A stretch of 64,000 nucleotides of DNA from Acidobacteriota bacterium. Its GTDB lineage: Bacteria > Acidobacteriota > Blastocatellia > Pyrinomonadales > Pyrinomonadaceae. The notes below the pieces were generated by a model that was not told where the DNA came from, ran no database searches, and saw nothing but the letters and a program-made list of their open reading frames with translations. The stretch covers positions 92,820 to 156,819 of the forward strand of contig JAFAVK010000023.1 of the NCBI GenBank assembly GCA_019242475.1, given 5' to 3'. The position numbers and the translations under genes are program-made. The first letter of the stretch is position 1, and each line of letters opens with the position of its first letter. Below, piece by piece: positions 16,251 to 24,991 of this stretch.

Positions 16251-16904
16251 ATGTCTTTCAAAACCAAGCACGTCTTCTTCGCCGCCTTCGGCCTGCTGAC
16301 GCTCTTCGTCTTCTACCTCTACGAGACGCCGTTCCTCAACCCGCAGTCGCCCGTGTGGCAGCACGTCGAGCCGGTGAAGTGGCTGCTGCTCTTCCACGGC
16401 GTCGCGGGCTCGGTCGCGCTCCTGCTCGCGCCGTTCCAGTTCTCCGCGCGTCTGCGCCGGCGCCACCTGCGCCTGCACCGCGTCCTCGGCCGGCTCTACG
16501 TCGCGGGGGCGTTCATCTCGGCGCCGCTCGCCATCCCCGTGGCGATTCGCCTGGGGCCGCCCTCGCTCGTGATGGCCGCGACCATCCAGTCGTGCGGCTG
16601 GCTCTTGACGACGGCCGTCGGCCTCTACGCCGTGCGCAGGGGCGAGATACGGCAGCACCAGGAGTGGATGATCCGCAGCTACCCGTTCGCGATGGTCTTC
16701 GTCGTCGCGCGCGCCCTGCTGGCCGTCCCGGCGGTGCGGGCGCTGGGCGAGCCCGGCTTCGTCTCGGTCGTCTGGAGCTGCGTCGCGCTGGCCTGCTGCG
16801 TCCCCTCGCTCGTGATTAGCGGGCGCGCCGTCTTCGGCCGCAGGGCCGCCCCCGCCGGGCGCGCGGCGGCAGTCCCGGCGAAGCCGGCGCGGGCCGCAGC
16901 CTAA
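16251..16904 (+). CDS. DUF2306-like multi-pass membrane protein
   Basis: The 217-residue protein has about six or seven hydrophobic helices, with the conserved-looking RLRRRHLRLHRVLGRLYV loop and EIRQHQEWMIRSYPFAM. This pattern fits the DUF2306 predicted membrane family, with conserved His residues that could bind haem or metal. Function is unknown. GAGGAGGT (16239-16246) fixes ATG 16251. The C-terminus is Ala/Pro/Arg-rich. A heptad-type hairpin lies beyond the stop, facing the convergent gene at 17024. Confidence 0.75.
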   Translation: MSFKTKHVFFAAFGLLTLFVFYLYETPFLNPQSPVWQHVEPVKWLLLFHGVAGSVALLLAPFQFSARLRRRHLRLHRVLGRLYVAGAFISAPLAIPVAIRLGPPSLVMAATIQSCGWLLTTAVGLYAVRRGEIRQHQEWMIRSYPFAMVFVVARALLAVPAVRALGEPGFVSVVWSCVALACCVPSLVISGRAVFGRRAAPAGRAAAVPAKPARAAA

Positions 16905-16937
16905 GGCAGTATTCACTTGACCGAACGCGGGGCGGGA

Positions 16938-17015
16938 TTTAAACGCACAGACGCGGAGGCACGGCTTGTTGACTTAACGTCTTCAAAGCCGTGCCTCTTT
17001 GTCTCTGCGGTTAAA
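16938..17015. repeat. Imperfect inverted repeat with CGCAGAG-type units (bidirectional terminator)
   Basis: The left arm (16938-16973) and right arm (16979-17015) pair over about 36 bp with several mismatches; GAGGCACGGCTT is the perfect centre. Outer units resemble CGCAGAG and ACAAAGA. It lies between convergent genes at 16904 and 17024. Confidence 0.7.
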
Positions 17016-17023
17016 CTTTACTC

Positions 17024-17392
17024 TCAGCCGAAGACCCAGCGGCGCGCGGCCGCCAGGTCGTAGAAGAACCCGACCTCGACCTCGGTCATGCCCGCGCGGT
17101 TCGTCACGGCCCGCGCCGCCTCGTCGGTCGCGGGGTCGGGGACGACCGCCGCCCAGCGGCAGCGGCCCAGCTCCGGCTCGTGCTCGCGGATGAAGACGAC
17201 CTCGCGCTCGACGAAGTCGGCGCCCGGCGGCGCCGCACGGCGGCGGTCGCTGATGAAGTGGAAGCCGGTCTCGAAGGCCGGGTCGGAGAAGACTTTGAGC
17301 AGCACGTCCTGCCACTCTTCGAAGGAGGGGTCGCCGACGGTCGTCAGGTAGACGACGCGCGCGGGCCGGTCGATGGTGTAGATGACGGGCAT
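17024..17392 (-). CDS. Conserved small protein of unknown function
   Basis: The 122-residue protein reads as an alternating alpha/beta domain (MPVIYTIDRPARVVYLTTVGDPSFEEW at the start, EVEVGFFYDLAAARRWVFG at the end), somewhat like SpoIIAA/STAS-like domains in strand and helix order. There are no membrane segments or catalytic motifs. I do not recognise it with confidence. It lies 16 bp downstream of the GH43-like gene on the same strand. Confidence 0.6.
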   Translation of the reverse strand: MPVIYTIDRPARVVYLTTVGDPSFEEWQDVLLKVFSDPAFETGFHFISDRRRAAPPGADFVEREVVFIREHEPELGRCRWAAVVPDPATDEAARAVTNRAGMTEVEVGFFYDLAAARRWVFG

Positions 17393-17408
17393 AGGGTTGA
17401 CGACGGAA

Positions 17409-18095
17409 TCATAAGCCGTCCCGCCCGAAAGTCAACCGGCGCCGCCAGATGAGCCTTACCCGCGGCCCGCGCTCGCCCGAAGGCGCGCGCAGGGGCACGC
17501 CGCGCGGGACGGGCCGGCCGAAGTCGGGCGTGCCGTCGGCCCGCCAGCGGAACCTCTGTGCGCGCGCCGTCCTCCCGCGGTACGTGTACTCGCCCGTCTC
17601 CTTGCCGTGATAGACGATCCAGTCCTCCCTCCCGTCCGGCGACTTGAAGAAGCCGTCGTGCCCGGGGTCGTAGACGCGCGCCTTGAACGAGTAGGGGCCT
17701 AAGGGATCGCGGCCGCGGCTCTCCAGGACGTAGAGGCGGTGGTTCTCGTCCACGCCGTCCGACGCCGTGTAGTAGATGTACCAGCGGTCGCCGATGAGGT
17801 GGAGTTCGGGCGCCCAGATTTGCCTGGCCCGCTCCTTCGCGTCGGGCGTGTGGACTTTGACTTTGACGCCCGAGTCCAGGCCCGCGAGGGTGCGCGACCG
17901 CCAGACCCAGATGCCGCCGCCGGGGTCGAGCGTCGCGGTGAAGTAGTAGAACCCGCGGTGGTAGACCATCCAGGGGTCGGCCGAGTCCCGCGACGTGACG
18001 AGCGGGTTGGTAAAGGTTCCGGCCGGGGTCTGACTGTGGGACGGCGGCACGAACGCCGACAGCAGGATCAAGACGAGCAGCGGCTTACCCTTCAA
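17409..18095 (-). CDS. GH43-like glycoside hydrolase with large internal deletion
   Basis: The 228-residue protein has a signal peptide (1-22) and the start of a GH43 five-bladed propeller: TNPLVTSRDSADPWM (catalytic-base Asp at about 40), YYFTAT and IWAPELHL. After GPYSFKARVYDPG (to about residue 145) it jumps to HDGFFKSPDGREDWIVYH and DGTPDFGRPVP, the normal C-terminal part. The middle blades, which carry the pKa-modulating Asp and the general-acid Glu, are absent; intact relatives are over 300 residues. The frame is preserved across the junction (near 17665). It is probably inactive, a pseudogene in the making. The C-terminal 20 residues are unrelated and Arg-rich. Confidence 0.7.
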   Translation of the reverse strand: MKGKPLLVLILLSAFVPPSHSQTPAGTFTNPLVTSRDSADPWMVYHRGFYYFTATLDPGGGIWVWRSRTLAGLDSGVKVKVHTPDAKERARQIWAPELHLIGDRWYIYYTASDGVDENHRLYVLESRGRDPLGPYSFKARVYDPGHDGFFKSPDGREDWIVYHGKETGEYTYRGRTARAQRFRWRADGTPDFGRPVPRGVPLRAPSGERGPRVRLIWRRRLTFGRDGL

Positions 18096-18181
18096 TCATC
18101 CCTCCCCGGTAACGCCCGGCAACTGCCCAAAGCGGTCGGGCGCATGGCATAGCGAGGCCGCGGGCACACCCGTTCAGGTCA

Positions 18182-18673
18182 CTACTTCTGTCGCCGCGGG
18201 TCGTCGGCCGGGTTCACGTACGTGATCGTCCACGGCCCCCTGCCGTGCAACTGCAAGACCGTCTCCCCCTTCGTCCAAGCGAAGTGTCTCATCCCCACCG
18301 GCCAGTAGCCGAACGACCCCGCCGGCATCGCCCGCGTCGCCGCGCGGTCGAACTTCTCCCCCATGCCGAAGTTCAACACGCCCGAGATGATCGTCACGTG
18401 CTCGACCTGCGTGTGCCAGTGCGGCGCGACCACGAAGCCGTCGGGGAGCCACAGGCGCATGGTGAACTGCCCCTCTTTGGTGGGGTCTCCTTCAAGAACA
18501 ACCATCCGGGCGCCTTTCTGCAACGACGCCGGCCCCGGCCCCCATTTAACCTCCGCCGGGGTGAAGAGGCCCATCTTGTCCCCCGCCGGGCCGTCAACTG
18601 TGGCGACGCTACTTTGGCCCGAGGCGGCAGAGGCGGTTAAGAGCAGGAGCGTGACGGAGAGCAGGATTTTCAT
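18182..18673 (-). CDS. Secreted cupin-domain protein
   Basis: The 163-residue protein starts at ATG 18673, with GAGGAG upstream and a signal peptide (MKILLSVTLLLLTASAASGQ). The single cupin has the metal motif HWHTQVEH, then GSFGYWPVGMRHFAW with the later His. It resembles ChrR/cupin_2 periplasmic proteins. The reaction is unknown. It lies upstream of the GH43-like gene on the same strand, 86 bp away, and could be cotranscribed with it. A GC hairpin lies just above its start. Confidence 0.75.
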   Translation of the reverse strand: MKILLSVTLLLLTASAASGQSSVATVDGPAGDKMGLFTPAEVKWGPGPASLQKGARMVVLEGDPTKEGQFTMRLWLPDGFVVAPHWHTQVEHVTIISGVLNFGMGEKFDRAATRAMPAGSFGYWPVGMRHFAWTKGETVLQLHGRGPWTITYVNPADDPRRQK

Positions 18674-18701
18674 CGTCGGTATTCTCCTCGCGGCGGGTAG
18701 T

Positions 18702-18730
18702 GGCCCGCGCGTTTCGGTCACGCGCGGGCC
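18702..18730. terminator. GC hairpin between collagen-like and cupin genes
   Basis: GGCCCGCGCGT (18702-18712) pairs perfectly with ACGCGCGGGCC (18720-18730) across a 7-nt loop. It lies just beyond the stop of the collagen-like gene on the minus strand. TTT follows on the plus side only. Confidence 0.6.
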
Positions 18731-18753
18731 TTTCGCACTACGGCCCTGACCTC

Positions 18754-19503
18754 TCACTGCTTGGGCAGGGGGTGGCAGACGTTCGGCATGGAGTTGGGGT
18801 TGGTCTGGACGTTCACGCCGACGACGATGGGCTGGTCGGAAGTGACCCTGACGGTGAACGCGACGTCGGTGGTGAGGTCGGGGTACGTCTGGGCCATCAA
18901 CCACTCCATGACGCGCGTGGCCCCGCTCGCGAGCGGGACGGTGTTGGCGCCGGTCTCGCCCGGGTACGTCTGCGGCGAGGCGCCGGGGATGACGACGCCG
19001 GCCAGATTGTTGCCGTTGACGTCGAGGATGTTGACGCCGACGTTCGCGGTGGACGAGCCGCCGTTGAAGACGTAGAGGTCGGTGCGGACGTTGCCGGCGG
19101 TGTTCGGCTGGTTGAGCGGCGTGCAGGCCCAGACGTAAGGCGGCCCGAAGGCGGCGGCGCCCGCAGGCCCCGGAGGCCCTTGCAGCCCCATCGCCCCCGG
19201 GTCACCCTGTAGCCCCTGTAGCCCCTGCGGCCCTTGCGGCCCCTGCGGGCCGGCCGGGCCTTGCGGGCCTATCGGGCCTTGCGGCCCCTGCGGGCCGGTG
19301 ACGTTCCACTGCACGCGGTTCTCGTTGGCGTGGCAGGGCGTGCCCGAGTCCACGTAGCGCAGCATGCCGTTGCCGGGGTTGACGCACGCCTCGATGACGT
19401 TCGACGTGGCGGAGGCGTAGCGCACGACCGGCACCGTCAGCACGGCGAGGGCGAGCAGGGCGAAGCAGATCAGCCCCGCGCGGCGCGAGATTTGGATGCT
19501 CAT
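18754..19503 (-). CDS. Exported collagen-like (Gly-X-Y) protein
   Basis: The 249-residue protein has an N-terminal membrane anchor or signal peptide (about 8-32). A Cys-containing segment ([19 protein letters not shown]) follows. Then comes a collagen-like stretch of about 16 Gly-X-Y triplets (about 69-117), rich in GPQ and GPA. The C-terminal domain (about 120-249) is beta-rich. The N-terminal segment resembles the region preceding many bacterial collagen repeats. It is probably a surface structural or adhesive trimer. Imperfect 9-bp repetition of the DNA over 19150-19300 simply reflects the triplets. Its role is not known. Confidence 0.8.
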   Translation of the reverse strand: MSIQISRRAGLICFALLALAVLTVPVVRYASATSNVIEACVNPGNGMLRYVDSGTPCHANENRVQWNVTGPQGPQGPIGPQGPAGPQGPQGPQGLQGLQGDPGAMGLQGPPGPAGAAAFGPPYVWACTPLNQPNTAGNVRTDLYVFNGGSSTANVGVNILDVNGNNLAGVVIPGASPQTYPGETGANTVPLASGATRVMEWLMAQTYPDLTTDVAFTVRVTSDQPIVVGVNVQTNPNSMPNVCHPLPKQ

Positions 19504-19766
19504 ACCTTTTCCTTTCCCTTGGCGGGCTTCGACTCTACAGAGCGTTGACTGCGGCGCGAGGTTTTTAACTTAACGTCATAGCAGCCGCGCACTATAGCAC
19601 CGGGCGCGCCGGCTGAATAGCTCTACGACACGGTTCAAAGGACGCGGGTCATCGCAACCCGGTGCTGAGCCGACGCGCCGCGCGTACTCGACCGCCGTGC
19701 GGCTGTGGTAGGATGAGCGGCGTTTTCGCCGGCCCCCCCGCCTCCGCGGGGCCAAAGGAGTTGCCC

Positions 19767-22700
19767 ATGACCTCAGCCTCGCGCCCGCCGCAGAAGTTCC
19801 GCCTGACTGCCTCGACTGTCGCAAAGTTTTTCGCCAACCGCTGCGAACGTTACCTGAGGTGGAACACCGTCGCCACCGCCTTGCGTGGTAAACCGGGCAT
19901 CGGGTGGAACGTGCCGAAGAAGGTGCGGGCGCACAGCCGCCCCGGCATCGCCCTGCTGATGCAGGCGGGGAACTTCTTCGAGGGCGACCACGTCGAGGCG
20001 CTGCTGGCCGAGCACAAAGACGGGCTGCTGACGGCGGGCGTCGAGCGCGACGAGACCGGTTGCAAGGTGAAGGAGCTGCCTTTCGACTCGTTCGCCGAAG
20101 CATTCCGCGCCGAGAGCCTCCCCCGCTTCGTCGCGCAGCTCGAAGTCGTGCTCGACGCCGGGCAGGAGGCGCGGCTGCTCGAACGCTTCGGGCTCGACGC
20201 GGCGCGCGTGACGCTCGGCCCCGCGCGCCCAGACCTGCTCGAAGTGCTCCCGCCCGCCGCCGACGGGGGAAAGACGCGTCTGCGCATCTGGGACTTCAAG
20301 GCGAGCCAGCAGGCGCGCCACGACCACTACGTTCAGGTCGCCTACTACTCCTTCGTCCTCGAACACGCCATCCGCGAGGCGGGGCTCCAGCACGTCGAAG
20401 TTGACACTGAGTTCGCCGTCATCCGCTCGCGCAAGGGCGCGGAGGAGTTCGAGCTGCGACCCTACCGTTTGGCCGTGGACGACTTCCTGCGCAACCGCGC
20501 CCGCCCGCTCATGGAGACGCCGGCCGCCGACTCGCACTTCCACGTCACGGATCACTGCGCGATGTGCGAGTACATGGAGCAGTGCCGCGAAGAGGCGACG
20601 AGGACTTTCGACCTCTCGCGCGTCGCCTACATGAGTTCGGAGTCGAAGCGCCGTCTGCGCGGGCAGGGAGTCGGCACGCACCGCGAGCTGGCGGGGTTGA
20701 CCGACGCGAACAGAGTCGCGGAGATACAGACGCTCAGCCACGACCTCTCGCTCAACCTCGCGCGCTACGTCGCCACGGCGCAGACGCTCGAAGACGGAGT
20801 GCCGCGCCCGCTGCAAGCGACGACGCTACTGATGCCCCGCTACGAGAACGTGCGCGTCGTGCTCTCGGCGGAGCAGGACGCCGTGACCGGCACGTGCTTC
20901 GCGCTCGGCTTCAAGACCTACGAGGGGTGGGACGCGGAAGGGGGCAAGGCCGTCGGCGACGAGCGGGTCTTCGTCGCCCGCGGGCCGAATAGTGAGGCGC
21001 AAATCCTCCTTGACTTCCTGCGCGCGTTGAATGAACTGATGCGCCGGATTGACGCCGCCAACCGGGAAGTCCTGGCCGAGCCGCTCGACGACGCACCCGC
21101 GGTGCGCGCGGCGGCGGGCGCGCTGGCGCGCTGCGAGGAGGAGGCCGCCGAGTTCAGGCGCAGGTGCCCGCGGCTGCTCAAGGCGAACCCGCGCTACGAA
21201 GAACTGTCGGCCGAGAAGGGCGCATTGGCCGAGGCCGCCAGGCAGGCGAAGGCCGAGTTGAAAAAGGCGCAGTCGGACGCCCGCTGGGAGTTGAAGAAGC
21301 GCACGCGCTCGCTCCACTTCTACGTCTACGACACTATCGACCTCTTCGTCCTGCGGAGCCTCGTCGAGCGCCACCTCTTCACGGGGGAGCGGCCCGAGCT
21401 GCTCGCGGAGATTACACACCTGCTGCGCCTCTTCCCGCCGCCGTCCGTGATGCAGGACGCCGAGACGTTCCGCACCATGCCCGGCACCGTCGTCACGCAG
21501 GTCTTGCGGACGATGGTCGCGCTGCCCGCGCCATACGTCTTCGACCTGCGGACGGTGTCCGAGATTTATCAGCCGACGGGCGCGGAGGGGGAGGAGAAGG
21601 GCTACACCTTCCGCCCGCGCTACGGCTTCGGCTGGGACTTCTCCAGCCAGGTGGCCTACGAGCGCATCCACGACGTGTGGAACGGCGAGGCGTTCCGCCC
21701 CGACGCGCGCGACCCCTCGCGCGCGTATCCGCCCGAGGAGGTGCTGAGCCGGATTGAGGAGACGCTGAAGAGCAAGCTGCGCGCGACCGACTCGGTCATC
21801 CGCCGTCTCAAGCAGGACTTCGGCGCTGAAAGACTCCTGCTGCGCAAGGAGCCGTTCCTGCTCTACGGCGAGTTCGACCCGCTCAACTTCCGCACGCTCG
21901 AAGCCCTGCGCGCCTTCTCCATCCTCGAGACCTCTCTGGCCGAGCTGGCGGTCAAAGGGCTGCACTCTCTGCCGGTCGAAGACCGCGCGGCGAAGTTCGT
22001 CTGCGTCCGCGGCCTCCGCCTCGTCCCCGGCGGCGGGCAGGAGGACGGCTCACTCTGGTTCACCTTCGACCCGGCCTGCAAAGATGTGAAGTTCGACGCG
22101 GGCGACTTCAACCTCGTGCTCACGCCCGAGGCGCGGCCCGAGACCCTCCTGAGCAGCGTGGACGGGAAGCTGTTCGAGAACAACCTCTGGCGGGCCGCGC
22201 CCTTCAAGGTGACGCTCGAAGAGTACGACATGCGAAGCGACCCGCCGCGCGTGCGGCTGCGGCCCGAGAGCCCGGACAAGTTCGGCGAACATGTTGACCT
22301 CACGCAGCCGCTCGTGCTCGACCAGCTCTTCACGGACTTCACGCTTCAACGCGTCCTGACCGTGCTCGGCGAGCTACAGGAGAACCCGCAGAACGCACGA
22401 CACGTCCACGACCTCCTGCGCGACGGCCGCGTGGGCGGGTGGGCGCAGGTCGTCGGCGATGTTGAGAAGGTCGAGAGGTCTTTGAGGCGGCGCATCGCGC
22501 GGGCGGGCAGAGACCCGCGCTCGCTCCTGAACGAGGGGCAGTGGCACGCGTGGCGCGGCGTCTTCACGGAGCCGCTCACGCTCATCTGGGGGCCGCCCGG
22601 CACCGGCAAGACGCACACGGTCGCGCACATCCTCGCCGGCTGCGCGCTCGCGGCCCAGCTCGAACAGAGGCCGCTGCGCGTCCTCGTCACCGCCTTCACG

Positions 22701-23969
22701 CACCACGCCATCGTCAACGTCTTGCGCAAGCTGGCGGAGCTGGCGAAGGAGTACGGCATCGGCGAGGAGACGCTCTGGCTCTTGAAGCTTGTCGGGAGCG
22801 GCAACGCGGCCGACGGCGAGCTGCCCGCGGGCGTGGGGCTGATCGCGGACGAGGATTTAGAGGGCTGCTTACAGCAGCCGCCGTCGTGTGTCGTCGCCGG
22901 GGCGACCGTGTGGAGCATTTATAAGGCCATGAAGAAGTCGGGCGGCGTCACGCGCGAGTGGTTCGACGTGGTGCTCGTGGACGAGGCTTCGCAGATGCGC
23001 CTGCCCGACGCGCTCGTCGCCTTCGGCGCGAGCAGGCCGCGCTCGAACATCATCCTCGCCGGCGACGACATGCAGCTGCCCCCCATCATCCACGGCGAGT
23101 ACCCGGAGGAGCACGAGCACATGCTCAGCTCGGTCTTCGCCTTCATGCGCCGTCAGGTCGAGGCGGCCGACCGGGCCGAGCCGGGCGTCGAGGCGCGCAC
23201 CATCTTCCAGCTCGAAGAGAACTTCCGCATGAACGAGCCGCTGACGGCCTACCCGCGCGGCGCACTCTACCGCGGGCGCTTCCGCTCGACGCGCCCCGGC
23301 ATCAGAATCAGCACCGACCCGGCGATTGACGTTGCGAGCGAGGAGTTGATTGATATACTCCTGCACCCGGAGCGGCCCGCGGTGCTCTGCTGGTACGACC
23401 CGCCACGCAGCTTCACCGCGCGCAACCCCCTTGAGGCGGAGTTGATCGCGCTGCTCGCCGACGCGCTCGGCCGGACGCTTTTACGGCAGGGTAAAGACGG
23501 GACGCCACGGCCCTACACGCCGCAGGAGTTCGTGCGGCACGGCCTGGCCGTGCTCTCGCCGCACCGCGCGCAGAACAGCGCCATCCGGCGGGCGCTCTCG
23601 CAACGCGGCTTCGGCTCGGCGGGGAGGCCGATGCCGCTCGTGGACACGGTCGAGAAGATGCAGGGCAAGGAGCGCGAGGTGATCCTCGTCTCCTACGGCG
23701 TGGCCGACGAGGAGTACGCGACCGCCGAGGCCCGGTTCCTCCTCAGCCGCAACCGCTTCAACGTCGCGGCGACGCGCGCCGAGCGCAAGCTCGTCGTCCT
23801 CTGTTCAAGCGCCGTGCTCGACGCCGTGCCGACCGACCGGCGCACGCTGCTCGACGCGATGATGCTCAAGGAGTTCCGCCAGTACTGCTCCGACGGCCGC
23901 GTGCAGGTGCCCTTCGCCTCGGCGGAGGCCGGCGAGGTGTTGCTCAACGTCCAGTGGAGGGGGTTCTGA
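19767..23969 (+). CDS. RecB/Dna2-type Fe-S nuclease fused to SF1 helicase
   Basis: The 1400-residue protein starts at ATG 19767 (AAAGGAG 7 nt upstream). The N-terminal region (about 10-280) is a PD-(D/E)XK nuclease of the TM0106/Cas4/Dna2 type: RPDLLEV (155-160), IWDFKAS (Asp176, Lys178), QVAYYSF. Cys26 with Cys264, Cys267 and Cys273 matches a four-cysteine Fe-S clasp. A long middle region (300-900) has an EEEAAEFRRR coiled coil near 455-510. The C-terminal SF1 helicase has Walker A GPPGTGKT (942-949), LVDEASQ (1070-1076), GDDMQLPP (1099-1106), LEENFRMN and FNVAATRAERK (1331-1341). It heads a three-gene same-strand set with a methyltransferase and a second helicase-nuclease, suggesting DNA defence; repair is the alternative. 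Confidence 0.85.
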   Translation: MTSASRPPQKFRLTASTVAKFFANRCERYLRWNTVATALRGKPGIGWNVPKKVRAHSRPGIALLMQAGNFFEGDHVEALLAEHKDGLLTAGVERDETGCKVKELPFDSFAEAFRAESLPRFVAQLEVVLDAGQEARLLERFGLDAARVTLGPARPDLLEVLPPAADGGKTRLRIWDFKASQQARHDHYVQVAYYSFVLEHAIREAGLQHVEVDTEFAVIRSRKGAEEFELRPYRLAVDDFLRNRARPLMETPAADSHFHVTDHCAMCEYMEQCREEATRTFDLSRVAYMSSESKRRLRGQGVGTHRELAGLTDANRVAEIQTLSHDLSLNLARYVATAQTLEDGVPRPLQATTLLMPRYENVRVVLSAEQDAVTGTCFALGFKTYEGWDAEGGKAVGDERVFVARGPNSEAQILLDFLRALNELMRRIDAANREVLAEPLDDAPAVRAAAGALARCEEEAAEFRRRCPRLLKANPRYEELSAEKGALAEAARQAKAELKKAQSDARWELKKRTRSLHFYVYDTIDLFVLRSLVERHLFTGERPELLAEITHLLRLFPPPSVMQDAETFRTMPGTVVTQVLRTMVALPAPYVFDLRTVSEIYQPTGAEGEEKGYTFRPRYGFGWDFSSQVAYERIHDVWNGEAFRPDARDPSRAYPPEEVLSRIEETLKSKLRATDSVIRRLKQDFGAERLLLRKEPFLLYGEFDPLNFRTLEALRAFSILETSLAELAVKGLHSLPVEDRAAKFVCVRGLRLVPGGGQEDGSLWFTFDPACKDVKFDAGDFNLVLTPEARPETLLSSVDGKLFENNLWRAAPFKVTLEEYDMRSDPPRVRLRPESPDKFGEHVDLTQPLVLDQLFTDFTLQRVLTVLGELQENPQNARHVHDLLRDGRVGGWAQVVGDVEKVERSLRRRIARAGRDPRSLLNEGQWHAWRGVFTEPLTLIWGPPGTGKTHTVAHILAGCALAAQLEQRPLRVLVTAFTHHAIVNVLRKLAELAKEYGIGEETLWLLKLVGSGNAADGELPAGVGLIADEDLEGCLQQPPSCVVAGATVWSIYKAMKKSGGVTREWFDVVLVDEASQMRLPDALVAFGASRPRSNIILAGDDMQLPPIIHGEYPEEHEHMLSSVFAFMRRQVEAADRAEPGVEARTIFQLEENFRMNEPLTAYPRGALYRGRFRSTRPGIRISTDPAIDVASEELIDILLHPERPAVLCWYDPPRSFTARNPLEAELIALLADALGRTLLRQGKDGTPRPYTPQEFVRHGLAVLSPHRAQNSAIRRALSQRGFGSAGRPMPLVDTVEKMQGKEREVILVSYGVADEEYATAEARFLLSRNRFNVAATRAERKLVVLCSSAVLDAVPTDRRTLLDAMMLKEFRQYCSDGRVQVPFASAEAGEVLLNVQWRGF

Positions 23970-24006
23970 AACGACCGGCCTGCTGCCGCCCGCGCGCCGA
24001 AACTTC

Positions 24007-24969
24007 ATGCCCACGCCCGACGACATGAAAGGCAGCCCGGCGCGCCCGCGCAGGGCGCTCGCGCGCCGCAACGTCTCAATCCTCTCGCCGCTGCGCTACC
24101 CCGGCGGCAAGAAACGCCTGGCCGGTTACATCGCGGCGGCCATCCGCCTCAACGGGCTGCGCCCGAAGCTCTTCGTCGAGCCCTTCGCGGGCGGCGCGAG
24201 CGTCGCGCTGCAACTCTTAAACGACGGGCTGGTGGAGCGGATCGCCCTCGGCGAGAAAGACCCCCTGCTCGCCTCATTCTGGAAGACGGTCTTCAACGAC
24301 CACGAGTGGCTCATCCGGGCCTTGCGCGACACGGAGCCGACGCTCGCCAACTGGGATCGCTTTAAGCACGGCCCCCACCGCGACGACCGTCGCCGCGCCC
24401 TCGCCTGCATCTTCCTCAACCGCACCAGCTTCTCGGGCATCATCGCGCCGGGCGCCGGGCCGGTGGGCGGGCGCGCGCAAACTTCCCGGTACACACTCGG
24501 GTGCCGCTACTCGGTCGAAACGCTTACGCGGCGCATCGAGCAGGCGGCGGCACTCTCCGGCCGCGTGCTCTTCGTCAACCACGGCGACTGGCGGCACACC
24601 CTGCGCCGCGTCAAGGCGCGGAAGTTCGAAACGGGCGAAGTCCTCTACTACTTCGACCCGCCCTTCTATTACAAGGCCGACAAGCTCTACCGCTTCTACT
24701 TCGACGGCGCGGAGCACCGGAGACTGCACGACGCGCTGGGCGGGTTGGGGCAGCCCTGGCTTCTCAGTTACGACGCGGCCCGGCCGATCATCGAGATGTA
24801 TGCCGAGAACGGCATCGGCCCGAAGCGCGTCGAGCTGCTGTATTCGGCGGCCAACTCCGAAAAGCCTGCCGAGACGCACGAGTTGATCGTGACGAGTCTC
24901 CCGAAGCTTCCGGGGTCGAGGCGCCTGTGGAGGACGGCGGACGAATGGAAGTCCGCCAGAAGATTTTAA
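24007..24969 (+). CDS. D12-class DNA adenine N6-methyltransferase (Dam-like)
   Basis: The 320-residue protein has the D12/Dam layout: N-terminal LRYPGGKKRL, SAM-binding FVEPFAGGAS (56-65), and catalytic DPPF (217-220) followed by YYKADKLYRFYF. It methylates adenine in a DNA target that cannot be read from sequence. It lies 37 bp after the nuclease-helicase and 22 bp before the DUF4011 helicase, so cotranscription is likely and it may protect host DNA from these nucleases. No strong ribosome-binding site precedes ATG 24007; ATG 24025 is an alternative. No specificity subunit is present. Confidence 0.85.
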   Translation: MPTPDDMKGSPARPRRALARRNVSILSPLRYPGGKKRLAGYIAAAIRLNGLRPKLFVEPFAGGASVALQLLNDGLVERIALGEKDPLLASFWKTVFNDHEWLIRALRDTEPTLANWDRFKHGPHRDDRRRALACIFLNRTSFSGIIAPGAGPVGGRAQTSRYTLGCRYSVETLTRRIEQAAALSGRVLFVNHGDWRHTLRRVKARKFETGEVLYYFDPPFYYKADKLYRFYFDGAEHRRLHDALGGLGQPWLLSYDAARPIIEMYAENGIGPKRVELLYSAANSEKPAETHELIVTSLPKLPGSRRLWRTADEWKSARRF

Positions 24970-24991
24970 AAGGGGACGGTAAAAGAATTTC

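Noticed and set aside
18182..18904. A 240-residue form of the cupin protein starting at 18904
   Set aside because: The extra N-terminus overlaps the collagen-like gene and a hairpin, and hides a clear signal peptide and ribosome-binding site at 18673.
19150..19300. Non-coding minisatellite
   Set aside because: The 9-bp repetition encodes Gly-X-Y triplets in frame within an exported collagen-like protein.
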